Counted from the stretch's first letter, positions 52,844 through 61,651 are shown. The stretch is 64,000 bases of DNA from Flavobacterium sp. UMI-01 (GCF_019656315.1 NZ_BPLU01000006.1:124001-188000); one strand, 5' to 3'. Notes: generated from the letters alone by a model not told the origin. A program made the numbers and translations.

Positions 52844-53276
52844 TGTTTTGTTTTGCAAAAGAATTTATTTTTTCTACTATTTCTTTTATTTGTTCTGGAG
52901 GAAATCCATGGTCAAACGAAGCCGATTCATAGATTTTCTCTTTGTATGTAATATTCAGATTCGCTATTGCTGCTCCGTCATAAAATCGTTTTTGTGTAGG
53001 TGATTTTAAAGTTTTTAGTTGCTCTAAATCTACTTTTTCAAACAGCTTCACCAAGGCTTTCCAATCCGTATCTGATATTTTTATTTTATTACGCTTTTCG
53101 TTTCCTGAACGATCATTACTTACCCAAACTTCCTGATTATTAATGGTTGTCTTTTGATAAAAACCTCTCGAATGAGCAACATATTCAATTACTGCCGTTT
53201 TCAAATCTTGATTTGAATGTTCACATCCACTTTTTGAGATAAGAAGACTGAAAAGCAATAGTGAGAGTATTTTCAT
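52833..53276 (-). CDS. Small lipoprotein of unknown function between sufS and sufE
   Basis: The 147-residue protein has a signal sequence with a possible lipobox (LLISKSGC). A mature domain follows with TAVIEYVAHSRGFYQKT, KIKISDTDWKALVKLF and YKEKIYESASFDHGFPPEQI. I do not recognise a named family. It lies 10 bases after sufS and overlaps sufE, so it is a true operon member, but an exported product is unexpected in a cytoplasmic Fe-S pathway. Confidence 0.7.
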   Translation of the reverse strand: MKILSLLLFSLLISKSGCEHSNQDLKTAVIEYVAHSRGFYQKTTINNQEVWVSNDRSGNEKRNKIKISDTDWKALVKLFEKVDLEQLKTLKSPTQKRFYDGAAIANLNITYKEKIYESASFDHGFPPEQIKEIVEKINSFAKQNNDN

Positions 53277-53286
53277 AATTTATGTT

Positions 53287-54501
53287 TTACGACAACATCA
53301 TTTGGGCTTTTTTGACCGCTGCAACCAGACTGTCAATTTCTTCTTTGGTATTGTAAAAAGAAATCGATGCGCGAATAGTTCCCGGAATTCCGTAAAACTG
53401 CATGATGGGTTGTGCACAATGATGTCCTGTACGCACTGCAATTCCTAACTTATCGACAATCGAACCAATGTCATACGGATGGATTCCTTCAATATTAAAC
53501 GATATCACTGATGTTTTATTTTTGGATGTTCCATATATACGCAAACCTTCAATTGCTACTAATTGCTTGGTGGCATATTCCAACAACTCCAATTCTTGTT
53601 TTTGAATGTTCTCAAAACCTACAGAATTCATATAATCAATAGCAGTTCCTAAAACGATTCCTCCAGCAATATTAGGCGTTCCCGCTTCAAATTTATGAGG
53701 CAAATCAGCATACGTTGTTTTTTCGAAAGAGACTTCCTTAATCATCTCTCCACCTCCTTGATAAGGCGGTAGTTTATTCAACCAAGCTTCTTTTCCGTAT
53801 AAAATTCCAGTTCCCGTAGGCCCACACATTTTATGACCAGAGAACACATAAAAATCACAATCCAATTCTCGAACATCTGGTTTGATATGCGGTACGGCTT
53901 GCGCGCCATCAATCAAAATAGCTGCTCCCACTTCATGCGCTTTTTCAATCATGTATTTCACAGGATTGACTGTTCCTAAGGCATTGGAAATATGATTCAC
54001 GGTAACGATTTTCGTTTTATCCGATAACAATTTATCGTATTCCGCCATAATCAATTCCCCGTCTTCATTCATCGGAATGACTCTTAGAGTAGCTCCTGTT
54101 TTTTCGCAAAGCATTTGCCAAGGCACAATATTACTATGATGCTCCAATGAAGAAACCACTACCTCATCGCCTGGTTTTAAAATAGAAGCAAAACCATTGG
54201 CAACCAAATTAATCCCGAAAGTGGTTCCTGAAGTAAACAACACTTCATGGGCATGTTCCGCATTGATGTGGGCTTGTACCTTACCGCGCGCTACTTCATA
54301 CGCATCAGTAGCCAACTGGCTAAGCGTGTGCACTCCACGATGAATATTGGCATTAATTTCTTGGTAATATTGGGCTATTGCATCAATGACCACCTGAGGT
54401 TTTTGAGAAGTAGCTCCGTTATCGAAATATACTAAAGGTTTTCCGTTTACTTTTTGAGAAAGAATAGGAAAATCGGCTCTTATTTTTTGTAAGTCTAACA
54501 T
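53287..54501 (-). CDS. sufS: Cysteine desulfurase SufS
   Basis: The 404-residue PLP enzyme takes sulfur from cysteine for Fe-S clusters. It shows YFDNGATSQKPQVVIDAI at the N-terminus, the PLP Lys in FYVFSGHKMCGPTGTG, and the active Cys in RTGHHCAQPIMQFYG near residue 360. It is first in the minus-strand operon sufS-lipoprotein-sufE-GxxExxY-SufT-DUF2480. The scaffold genes sufBCD are not in this window. Its leader carries the TTTAGA dyad. Confidence 0.96.
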   Translation of the reverse strand: MLDLQKIRADFPILSQKVNGKPLVYFDNGATSQKPQVVIDAIAQYYQEINANIHRGVHTLSQLATDAYEVARGKVQAHINAEHAHEVLFTSGTTFGINLVANGFASILKPGDEVVVSSLEHHSNIVPWQMLCEKTGATLRVIPMNEDGELIMAEYDKLLSDKTKIVTVNHISNALGTVNPVKYMIEKAHEVGAAILIDGAQAVPHIKPDVRELDCDFYVFSGHKMCGPTGTGILYGKEAWLNKLPPYQGGGEMIKEVSFEKTTYADLPHKFEAGTPNIAGGIVLGTAIDYMNSVGFENIQKQELELLEYATKQLVAIEGLRIYGTSKNKTSVISFNIEGIHPYDIGSIVDKLGIAVRTGHHCAQPIMQFYGIPGTIRASISFYNTKEEIDSLVAAVKKAQMMLS

Positions 54502-54506
54502 AATTA

Positions 54507-54523
54507 TTTAGAAAAATTCTAAA
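54507..54523. promoter_or_regulatory. TTTAGA-N5-TCTAAA operator-like palindrome (sufS leader)
   Basis: A perfect dyad (TTTAGA at 54507-54512, TCTAAA at 54518-54523) lies between the -7 box and the sufS ATG. A further half site ATTCTAAA stands at 54537-54544 on the other side of the -7 box. It matches the araC-hemA dyad in arms and spacing. Confidence 0.55.
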
Positions 54524-54525
54524 CA

Positions 54526-54533
54526 CAAAAGTA
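54526..54533 (-). promoter_or_regulatory. TACTTTTG -7 box for sufS
   Basis: A perfect TAnnTTTG match on the minus strand lies 25 bases before the sufS ATG, flanked on both sides by TTTAGAAT half sites. Confidence 0.5.
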
Positions 54534-54684
54534 CTAATTCTAAATGGTTTTAATCACCTATTCACGAATTTTTAGGATTTGATTACAATATAGTTTTGGA
54601 AAACAATTGAATCATTTAAGTTTCTCTACTTATCTTCAAAATTGTTACTGAAAAATAATTAAATTGCAGTAAAATCAACTGAAA

Positions 54685-56025
54685 ATGAAAAGAATACTCC
54701 AGTACTCTGCCCTACTTCTCATTCTACTGTTAATTTATTTTGGCTGGAACACCTATCCTAAGTTGGATTTGATTTCTGGCTTTTCTGCCAAAAGTGTTGC
54801 TTCGGGACATTTTATTGACCGGCGTCCACTGGAATTGATAGAAGCACAAGACAATGATATAGACTTGGTCGATTTGGCTTCCAATAGTATTAATGAAGTG
54901 GGAAAATTTGCCACTGCCTCTGTTTACGGCATCAAAGAACGCAAAGCGATTTATCGCGAAGGTCTTGGGGCAACTTTAATCCATGATGATTTTGATACGA
55001 GCCAACCTTATTTAGTTCCCAAACGTTTAAAAGCAACCCCAGGTCTCTATCCTTATGGAGATGAAAAACCTAAAGACACCCTTTTTGAAAACATAGATTA
55101 TTCAAAATTGAATTCTGCTGTCCAAAATGCATTTGATACGGGGAACCAAAAAATAAAACGTTCTCGGGCGGTTGTAGTCATCTATAAAGACAAAATCATA
55201 GCCGAAAAATACGCCAAAGGTTTTAACGAAAAAAGTAAAATATTGGGCTGGTCCATGACCAAAAGCATTACCAGTGCGGTTTTTGGAGTACTGGCACAAC
55301 AAGGCAAATTCGACATTTACAAACCTGCTCCCATTCCTGAATGGCAAAACGACGAACGAAAAAACATTACCACCAATAATTTACTCCAGATGAATTCGGG
55401 ATTAGAATGGGTTGAAAACTACAACACCATTTGCGATGCTACCCAAATGCTTTTTCAGGCCGAAGACATGGGCAAGGTACAACTAGAAAAACCCTCAGTT
55501 TACAAACCCAACATGCACTGGAACTATTCCTCAGGTACGACCAACTTATTATCTAAAATTTTGCGGAGCCAATTCAAAACCCATCAAGAATACTTGGATT
55601 TTTGGTACACTAATCTCATCGACAAAATAGGAATGCACTCGATGCTGATTGAAACCGATATGGCAGGAAATTATATTGGTTCTTCGTATGGCTGGGCGAC
55701 AGCTCGTGATTGGGGAAAATTTGGTTTGTTGTACTTACACCAAGGCAATTGGAACGGCGAACAGATTCTTTCGCCTAGCTGGGTGCGTTACACTCACACC
55801 CCCACTGCAACTTCTAACGGACGCTATGGCGCACAATTCTGGCTCAATGCGGGCGGACATTTTCCTGATGTGCCTCGGGATATGTATTATTGTAGTGGGT
55901 TTCAAGGACAGATGGTCGCCATCATTCCGTCAAAAGAATTGGTGATTGTACGAATGGGGCTAAAGGAAGAAAACGGTTTTAATTTTAACCACTTTTTGCA
56001 ATCGGTTAGTGCTTCGATTCACTAG
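54685..56025 (+). CDS. Serine hydrolase (class C beta-lactamase/PBP4* family)
   Basis: The 446-residue protein has an N-terminal transmembrane or signal segment (YSALLLILLLIYFGW). Its catalytic motifs are SMTK (in WSMTKSITSAVFGVLAQQG, near residue 193) and YSSGT after HMHWN-type sequence (NMHWNYSSGTTNLL). A C-terminal FQGQMVAIIPSKELVIVRMG completes the fold. Such proteins act as esterases, D-amino-acid peptidases or similar. True beta-lactamase activity is not implied. Confidence 0.88.
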   Translation: MKRILQYSALLLILLLIYFGWNTYPKLDLISGFSAKSVASGHFIDRRPLELIEAQDNDIDLVDLASNSINEVGKFATASVYGIKERKAIYREGLGATLIHDDFDTSQPYLVPKRLKATPGLYPYGDEKPKDTLFENIDYSKLNSAVQNAFDTGNQKIKRSRAVVVIYKDKIIAEKYAKGFNEKSKILGWSMTKSITSAVFGVLAQQGKFDIYKPAPIPEWQNDERKNITTNNLLQMNSGLEWVENYNTICDATQMLFQAEDMGKVQLEKPSVYKPNMHWNYSSGTTNLLSKILRSQFKTHQEYLDFWYTNLIDKIGMHSMLIETDMAGNYIGSSYGWATARDWGKFGLLYLHQGNWNGEQILSPSWVRYTHTPTATSNGRYGAQFWLNAGGHFPDVPRDMYYCSGFQGQMVAIIPSKELVIVRMGLKEENGFNFNHFLQSVSASIH

Positions 56026-56169
56026 AAACTGGAACTCAGATAGTAAAAGAATTTACTCCGATGGAGCTTTATTACGACTTTTATTCAGGATGGGTATAAA
56101 GAGGAGCGAAATATATAATCACCATACTAATCGTTTTATGGTTTGCATTTGCGGATTTTGGAAAAAAGA

Positions 56170-56262
56170 AGTCCTTACTAGTCCTGATGGGAGCGGCATC
56201 CTTTATTGGGGTTCATTTTTGGAACCCCAATAAAGATACAGCGGACAGCAGGAGCGAACGTA
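56170..56262. repeat. Structured intergenic repeat with strong hairpin
   Basis: A 14-bp perfect stem, CTTTATTGGGGTTC/GAACCCCAATAAAG (56201-56235, 7-base loop), sits between GTCCTGATGGGAGCGGCAT and ATACAGCGGACAGCAGG, which can themselves pair partly (CCTG with CAGG). Sequences of this design, AGTCCTGAT...AGCGGACAGCAGGA, are in my memory a dispersed flavobacterial intergenic repeat. It lies between convergent genes and may terminate both. Confidence 0.65.
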
Positions 56263-56306
56263 ATTATAGAAATCACCCGTGGTACTCCTGCTAAAAAAAT
56301 TTATGA

Positions 56307-57347
56307 TTACAATGAAATGCTTCTTTTTTCCTTATGGCTTTGTTGAGCGGCATCGATGATTTGCATCACTTGAATTCCTTCCTGCGCGGTAACGGGTTCA
56401 GGAGAATTGTTGCAAATGGCCTGATACATCCCGTCAAAATAATCGTAATAATTGCCTTGAAGCGTAGGGATTTTTTCGCGGATGATTTTGCCTTCCACTT
56501 CGGTATGCAATAGTCCTTCGTGGGCTTTGTCTTCGGTTCCCCAATCGTGTAAATTGGGTTTGTGGTCCAATTTCAAATGGTCTTCTTGAACATCGCCTCG
56601 CATTTTAAAAAACGAACCTTTCCTGCCCTGAAGGATGTAGGACGGAATCGTTTCACGGTTAAAGTAGCCCGCTTTAAGGCGTGTTCTAAAATTAGGATAC
56701 TGCAAGACAATATCTATCCAATCATCGACTAAAGAATGTTCGCGGGTAATGCGAATATCTGCTTGTACAGCTTGCGGAAACCCAAACAAATACAAGGCTT
56801 GGTCAATCAAGTGAGGCCCTAAATCTTTGAGGATTCCTGCGCCCTCATTACGGGTTTCTTTGTGGGTTTTGGGACTCAGTTCAGGATTATAGCGGTCATA
56901 ATGAAACTCGGCTTCGATGAGTTCTCCTAACAGTCCTTGGTCACAGACTTTTTTAACGGTTTTGAAATCACTGTCCCAACGGCGGTTTTGGAAAACGCCC
57001 AGTTTCAGTCCGTTTTGCTGTGCCAAAGCTGCCAATTCCTTGGCCTCTGCCAACGTCGTTGTAAAAGCTTTCTCGACAATAGCGTGCTTGCCAGCTTCCA
57101 AGACTTTTTTGGCAAATTCATAATGCGTTGCTGTGGGTGTATTAACAACAATCAGTTGGGCATCGCTTTCTAAAACCGCTTCGAGTGTGGGAAAACTTAC
57201 GGTTTCTGGATAATCTACTTGTATGGCCTTTTTCGAACGTTCCCATGAGCCCATCAACTCAAATCCGGGGTGAAGGTGTAAAAAAGGAGCATGAAATACT
57301 TTGCCTGACATGCCGTAGGAAAGGAGCGCTGTTTTTATTTTTTGCAT
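56307..57347 (-). CDS. Gfo/Idh/MocA-family oxidoreductase
   Basis: The 346-residue NAD(P)-dependent enzyme starts MQKIKTALLSYGMSGKVFHA (Rossmann fold). It has VVNTPTATHYEFAKKVLEAGKHAIVEKAFT with the EK(P/A) motif, and DLGPHLIDQALYLFG in the C-terminal domain. EKAF replaces the more common EKPF/EKP. It probably oxidises a sugar or inositol-like alcohol; the substrate is unknown. The ATG at 57347 is chosen; the upstream extension to 57467 does not fit the family. Confidence 0.9.
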   Translation of the reverse strand: MQKIKTALLSYGMSGKVFHAPFLHLHPGFELMGSWERSKKAIQVDYPETVSFPTLEAVLESDAQLIVVNTPTATHYEFAKKVLEAGKHAIVEKAFTTTLAEAKELAALAQQNGLKLGVFQNRRWDSDFKTVKKVCDQGLLGELIEAEFHYDRYNPELSPKTHKETRNEGAGILKDLGPHLIDQALYLFGFPQAVQADIRITREHSLVDDWIDIVLQYPNFRTRLKAGYFNRETIPSYILQGRKGSFFKMRGDVQEDHLKLDHKPNLHDWGTEDKAHEGLLHTEVEGKIIREKIPTLQGNYYDYFDGMYQAICNNSPEPVTAQEGIQVMQIIDAAQQSHKEKRSISL

Positions 57348-57519
57348 GGTGCTTACTTTTTGTTTTTTTGAAAGTTCGTTTGGGTTGTTTTGCTTGACTG
57401 ATAAAGTAAAAAAACAAAAATAAATTGGATTGTCAAAAAGAGTATTTATTTTCTCATTAATTAACAAACATTTAAAAGGTTATAGCGTATTATTGCAAAA
57501 GAAATACAATAGAAAAGCT

Positions 57520-57527
57520 TACTTTTG
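57520..57527 (+). promoter_or_regulatory. TACTTTTG -7 box for rseP
   Basis: A perfect TAnnTTTG match lies 31 bases before the rseP ATG. Confidence 0.5.
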
Positions 57528-57557
57528 TGAGTTAAAAAAAAGAATTAAAATTTTATA

Positions 57558-58901
57558 ATGGAACTATTTATCAAGCTTTCTCAGTTTTTATTGAGCTTAT
57601 CTTTACTGATTATCCTTCACGAATTAGGGCATTTTATCCCCGCCAAATTATTCAAAACCAGAGTCGAAAAATTTTATCTATTCTTTGATGTGAAATTCTC
57701 CTTATTGAAGAAAAAGATTGGAGAAACTGAATACGGTATTGGGTGGTTGCCATTAGGAGGTTATGTAAAAATCTCTGGGATGATTGACGAAAGCATGGAC
57801 AAGGAACAAATGGCTTTGCCACCACAACCTTGGGAATTTCGTTCTAAGCCAGCCTGGCAACGTTTGATTATTATGTTAGGTGGCGTAACGGTGAATTTTA
57901 TTTTGGCGTTCATTATTTACATTGGAATGGCTTTTACCTATGGGGATACGTATGTGGCTATGCAAGACATGCAAGACGGTTTGTTGATTGAAAATCCTGT
58001 TTTACAAAAAATAGGTTTTCAAACAGGAGACAAAATCATCGCCATAGATGGTGATAAAATAGTCAAGTTTGACAATCAAATCAACATGAAAATTGTCATG
58101 GGGAAAGAAGTCCTTATCGAAAGAAACGGTGCAACACAAACTCTAACCATGCCAGCTGATATCGTGGATCAATTGACAAAAGAAGACAAAGGACATCTAG
58201 TTGCGCTACGTATGCCGTTTGTAATTGGTGCTGTAACTCCTGAATCACCTAACTCCTCTTTGCAACCCAAAGATTTGATTTTAGCCTTGAACAACCAAAA
58301 GATAAAGTATTTTGATCAAGCCAAAACAATTTTAGAAGCCAATAAGAACAAAACCATCTCGGCAACTGTTTTGCGTGACCACAAAGAAGTACCTGTATCG
58401 GTAGCGGTAAATACCGATGGAAAACTGGGGGTTCAATTAGGGGGATTAGGCATGGAATCTTTAGAACAATTAGGATATTATAAAGTACGCAAACAAGAAT
58501 TTGGTTTCTTAGAATCTATTCCTGTGGGCATCCAAAAAGGAAAAGACCAATTAGTTTCCTATGGCAAACAATTGCAAATGATTTTTAATCCTGATACAGG
58601 TGCTTACAAACAAGTAGGGGGTTTTAAAGCCATATTTGATATTTTTCCTAGTACTTGGAGTTGGGAAATCTTTTGGTCGCTTACTGCTTTGTTATCGATT
58701 ATGCTTGGGGTAATGAACTTATTGCCTATTCCAGCATTGGATGGAGGTCATGTATTATTTTTATTATACGAAATGGTCAGCGGTAAAAAACCAAGCGACA
58801 AATTCCTAGAAAATGCCCAAATGGTTGGTTTTGTTTTACTTATCTCACTCCTACTATTTGCTAACGGAAACGACATTTACAAGGCAATCGTAGGGCGATA
58901 A
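57558..58901 (+). CDS. rseP: RIP metalloprotease RseP (site-2 protease)
   Basis: The 447-residue intramembrane zinc protease has HELGH at residues 21-25 in the first helix. Two PDZ-like domains occupy the middle (FQTGDKIIAIDGDKI and LQPKDLILALNNQKI). The C-terminal ligand Asp lies in NLLPIPALDGGHVLFLLYE. It cleaves anti-sigma factors or leftover signal peptides within the membrane. The length is typical. It lies about 135 bases before the tRNA-Asn gene. Confidence 0.95.
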   Translation: MELFIKLSQFLLSLSLLIILHELGHFIPAKLFKTRVEKFYLFFDVKFSLLKKKIGETEYGIGWLPLGGYVKISGMIDESMDKEQMALPPQPWEFRSKPAWQRLIIMLGGVTVNFILAFIIYIGMAFTYGDTYVAMQDMQDGLLIENPVLQKIGFQTGDKIIAIDGDKIVKFDNQINMKIVMGKEVLIERNGATQTLTMPADIVDQLTKEDKGHLVALRMPFVIGAVTPESPNSSLQPKDLILALNNQKIKYFDQAKTILEANKNKTISATVLRDHKEVPVSVAVNTDGKLGVQLGGLGMESLEQLGYYKVRKQEFGFLESIPVGIQKGKDQLVSYGKQLQMIFNPDTGAYKQVGGFKAIFDIFPSTWSWEIFWSLTALLSIMLGVMNLLPIPALDGGHVLFLLYEMVSGKKPSDKFLENAQMVGFVLLISLLLFANGNDIYKAIVGR

Positions 58902-58930
58902 AAAAAATTGAAAAAAAATTTAATTTTTGC

Positions 58931-58960
58931 TTGCAGATATCAAATTTAGCCCTATCTTTG
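58931..58960 (+). promoter_or_regulatory. Promoter for tRNA-Asn
   Basis: TTG at 58931-58933 is followed after exactly 19 bases by TATCTTTG at 58953-58960. It is among the clearest -33/-7 pairs in the window. The tRNA starts about 70 bases downstream. Confidence 0.65.
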
Positions 58961-59036
58961 CAACCGCTTAAACAAACAAACACAACGTTCAAATTAAGCA
59001 CACAAACATACCTGTACGCATTTAAATTATACAGTT

Positions 59037-59110
59037 TCCTCCTTAGCTCAGTTGGTTAGAGCATCTGACTGTTAATCAGAGGGTCCTTGGTTCGAGCCCA
59101 AGAGGGGGAG
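59037..59110 (+). tRNA. tRNA-Asn (GTT)
   Basis: The 74-base gene folds as a normal cloverleaf. The acceptor TCCTCCT pairs with AGGGGGA (one G-U). The D-arm is AGCTCAGTTGGTTAGAGC, the anticodon stem/loop CTGACTGTTAATCAG has anticodon GTT, and the T-arm is CTTGG-TTCGAGC-CCAAG. The discriminator is G and CCA is not encoded. Its 3' half is a usual attachment site, and an integrase gene follows. Confidence 0.95.
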
Positions 59111-59119
59111 CTTCTTTAG

Positions 59120-59152
59120 AAAAGACTTTACATTTGTAAGGTCTTTTTTTTT
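59120..59152 (+). terminator. Terminator after tRNA-Asn
   Basis: AAAAGACTTTAC pairs with GTAAGGTCTTTT (one G-U) and is followed by a T run, 10 bases after the tRNA end. Confidence 0.8.
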
Positions 59153-59334
59153 GGCTGTAAGTCAATGAAATCAACACTTTACAAAGGTTTACAACAGGAA
59201 TTTATATTTTCTATTATGACAACTTTGATAGTTTTTTTTGAGAAAAAAAGGTAGCATATTAGGTAACATATTTTTCTGAAAAGGTAACACTTTTTTATCG
59301 CAACAAATTGTATGTCTAACTAAAACCAAAAGTT

Positions 59335-60555
59335 ATGACAAAACACAATTTCAAAATCCTTTTTGTTCAGGCTAAAAACAGAACAAACAAGAAAAATCAA
59401 TCACCATTATATTGTAGAATTACGCTAAATGGAATAAGAAAACAGTTTGCAACAGGAATTCAAATTGAAGCATCAAATTGGGACAATAAAAGTCAAATAA
59501 TTTTAAATCTTCATAAATCAGCTAAGCTCTATAATACCCAACTGGACAATATAAAATCAAAACTTAACAAGCTTTACACCATTTTAAGCATGGAAGAAAG
59601 TAGTTTTACTATTGACGACCTATACAACAAATACCTTGGAAAGGAAATCAAGAAAAAAGAAAAGGTTCTCTCCTATTATAAACAATATCTTTCTAAAATT
59701 AAAAAACTCGTAGGATTAGAAATAAAAGCAAACACCTACGATAAGTTCGAGTATGTTGGCAAACATTTGGAAGCTTTCCTAAAATGGAAATTCAAAAAAA
59801 CTGATTTCCCATTAGAAGAATTGAGCTTACAGTTTCTGGATGATTTTGACTATTACTTAAAAACGGAAAAGAAACAAAGTCAAATTACCATCAACAAAAC
59901 CATTCAAAGATTCAGAACACCAATAAAAAAAGCTATTTCAGAAGGATATTTGGACAGGGATCCCTTTATACTTCATAAAACAAAAACAGTCCGTAAAACA
60001 ATTATTTTCCTTACCAATGAAGAACTTAAATCACTTGAAAATTTAAAATTAAAACAAAAGAGATTGAGCCTTATCCAAGACCTATTTATTTTCTGTTGCT
60101 ACACAGGATTGGCATTTAATGAGATGACATCATTAGAAAAAAAGCATATACTAATGGGCTTTGACGGAATGAATTGGATTCAAATGAAAAGAGAAAAAAC
60201 ACAACGTCAAATATCTATCCCCATTCTTCCTATAGCACAAGATATAATTGATAAATACACTTCAAACAAGGAATTGCTGTTTCCTAAAATTAGCAATCAA
60301 AAGTTTAATTCCTATCTTAAAGAAATAGCTGCCATAGCAGGTATTGAAAAAAATCTGACTCACCATATTGCCAGAAAAACATTTGCTTCCACTGTGTTAC
60401 TATACAATGATGTCCCAATGGAAATCGTTTCAGAACTTTTGGGGCATTCTAATATGACTATTACTCAGGAAAGCTATGGTAAGGTTGTACAGAAAAAAGT
60501 GAGTGAAGTAATGGGTAGATTGAAATTAAAAATTAATCAACAGCAAAAAAAGTAA
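59335..60555 (+). CDS. Tyrosine recombinase (integrase) of a tRNA-Asn element
   Basis: The 406-residue recombinase has an N-terminal arm-binding domain (SPLYCRITLNGIRKQFATGI), a SAM-like core-binding domain (about 100-200) and a C-terminal catalytic domain. Box II is THHIARKTFAS and LLGHSNMT, with the nucleophile Tyr in TQESYGKV near residue 385. At the first catalytic Arg position the sequence reads CYTGLAFNEM, so that Arg is missing, as in Bacteroidota CTnDOT-like integrases. Position and orientation next to tRNA-Asn indicate integration there. Confidence 0.9.
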   Translation: MTKHNFKILFVQAKNRTNKKNQSPLYCRITLNGIRKQFATGIQIEASNWDNKSQIILNLHKSAKLYNTQLDNIKSKLNKLYTILSMEESSFTIDDLYNKYLGKEIKKKEKVLSYYKQYLSKIKKLVGLEIKANTYDKFEYVGKHLEAFLKWKFKKTDFPLEELSLQFLDDFDYYLKTEKKQSQITINKTIQRFRTPIKKAISEGYLDRDPFILHKTKTVRKTIIFLTNEELKSLENLKLKQKRLSLIQDLFIFCCYTGLAFNEMTSLEKKHILMGFDGMNWIQMKREKTQRQISIPILPIAQDIIDKYTSNKELLFPKISNQKFNSYLKEIAAIAGIEKNLTHHIARKTFASTVLLYNDVPMEIVSELLGHSNMTITQESYGKVVQKKVSEVMGRLKLKINQQQKK

Positions 60556-60564
60556 ATATCACTA

Positions 60565-60605
60565 AAAGTGGGTATTGTAATAAAAGAATAATCCCACTTT
60601 CTTTG
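60565..60605 (+). terminator. Probable terminator after the integrase
   Basis: AAAGTGGG/CCCACTTT has a 20-base loop and is followed by CTTTG. The loop is long and the T tract short, so strength is moderate. Confidence 0.5.
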
Positions 60606-60661
60606 TGATTAGTACATTGAAATAATAATAAAAGTGATCCTTATTAGAAATTAAGTTGGAA

Positions 60662-60898
60662 TTAAGATTCACTATCAAAAATAAAAAACTCATCAATATC
60701 AATTTTTAAGGTCATTGAAATGGTATATAGAGTTGTTATTGAAGTATTAATAACCCCTCTTTCAATTCTACTAATTTGAGAAATTTCTACACCTATCTCA
60801 TTTGCCAACTGTTCTTGCGTAAGACCTTTAGACAAACGAAGTTTACGGAGATTTTCTCCAAAGTTGATTAATATGTTTTTTTTATTCAGATTATCCAC
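60662..60898 (-). CDS. XRE-family helix-turn-helix regulator
   Basis: The 78-residue protein is almost entirely one HTH domain: LRKLRLSKGLTQEQLANEIG, then EISQISRIERGVINTSITTL. It is typical of element-encoded repressors. It is divergent from the secreted-protein cluster, and the 95-base gap contains the dyad TAGGCA-TATT-TGCCTA overlapping a -7 box, so it probably represses that promoter and possibly its own. Confidence 0.9.
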   Translation of the reverse strand: MDNLNKKNILINFGENLRKLRLSKGLTQEQLANEIGVEISQISRIERGVINTSITTLYTISMTLKIDIDEFFIFDSES

Positions 60899-60932
60899 GA
60901 AATAAAATTCGTTGAATAAAGCATTTTTTAGG

Positions 60933-60954
60933 TAGGCATATTTGCCTATATTTG
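60933..60954 (+). promoter_or_regulatory. Operator-like dyad overlapping a -7 box
   Basis: TAGGCA (60933-60938) and TGCCTA (60943-60948) form a dyad with a 4-base spacer. Its end overlaps TATATTTG (60947-60954), a perfect TAnnTTTG box for the + strand genes. It is the natural target for the adjacent XRE regulator. Confidence 0.5.
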
Positions 60955-60993
60955 AAAAGAAATTGAAACTTAAAATACTTAAAAATCCTACTT

Positions 60994-61651
60994 ATGAAAA
61001 AAATAATACCCCCTATAATGCTGCTGATTTGTATTTCAATTTTCTCCCAAAATCCAGTTAATTATAATTTAATCGGTGAAAATATAAAAAATAATAAATC
61101 TGAACTTTACTATCCTGAGTTGATGGCTAGATTTCAAAAGGGAGACACAACACTAACATTGAATCAAAAAAGACATTTATACTACGGATTCACTTTTCAA
61201 GAAAAATTCAAAAATTTTAAGTTCAATGGGCTCTTGGATAGTATTTCAAAATATGAGCAACTAAATACAAAAGAATCTCTGTTAAAAGCTCTGGATTTCA
61301 GGAAAAAAAGTCCTTGAAAGAAATCCATTTGAAACAGGAATAATTGATGGCAAACTTGCAATTTATAAAACGCAAAAAAATAATGAGGAGTTTATGAAGG
61401 GTATACATCAAATCTCATTAATTTTTGATGCAATCTTAAGTTCTGGAGACGGACTAACTAAAGAAACTGCGTTTGCAGTAACAAGCGTTTCAGCCGAATA
61501 TGAAATTACCTCAATACTAGGTTTTAGCCCCGTTAAAAACCCCGTATTTATTGATCAAAATTATGAATACATTGAAATTGAACCAAATGATAAAAATGTA
61601 AAAGGAATCTTTTTTGATGTTTCAAGGACTACATACAGAATGAAATATTAA
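60994..61651 (+). pseudogene. DUF4919-like secreted protein, frameshifted
   Basis: The first frame encodes a signal peptide (MKKIIPPIMLLICISIFSQ) and YYGFTFQEKFKNFKFNG, and stops at 61317. The next frame continues the same protein (KVLERNPFETGIIDGKLAIY ... SSGDGLTKETAFAVTSVSAEYE) to a stop at 61651. Joined, the product of about 218 residues matches the DUF4919 layout. The shift lies at or near a run of seven A at 61303-61309; six A would restore one frame. It may be a true pseudogene, a sequencing error, or a slippery tract. Confidence 0.7.

Noticed and set aside
57348-57467. N-terminal extension of the Gfo/Idh/MocA protein
   Set aside because: It would place 40 unrelated residues before the Rossmann fold; the ATG at 57347 fits the family.
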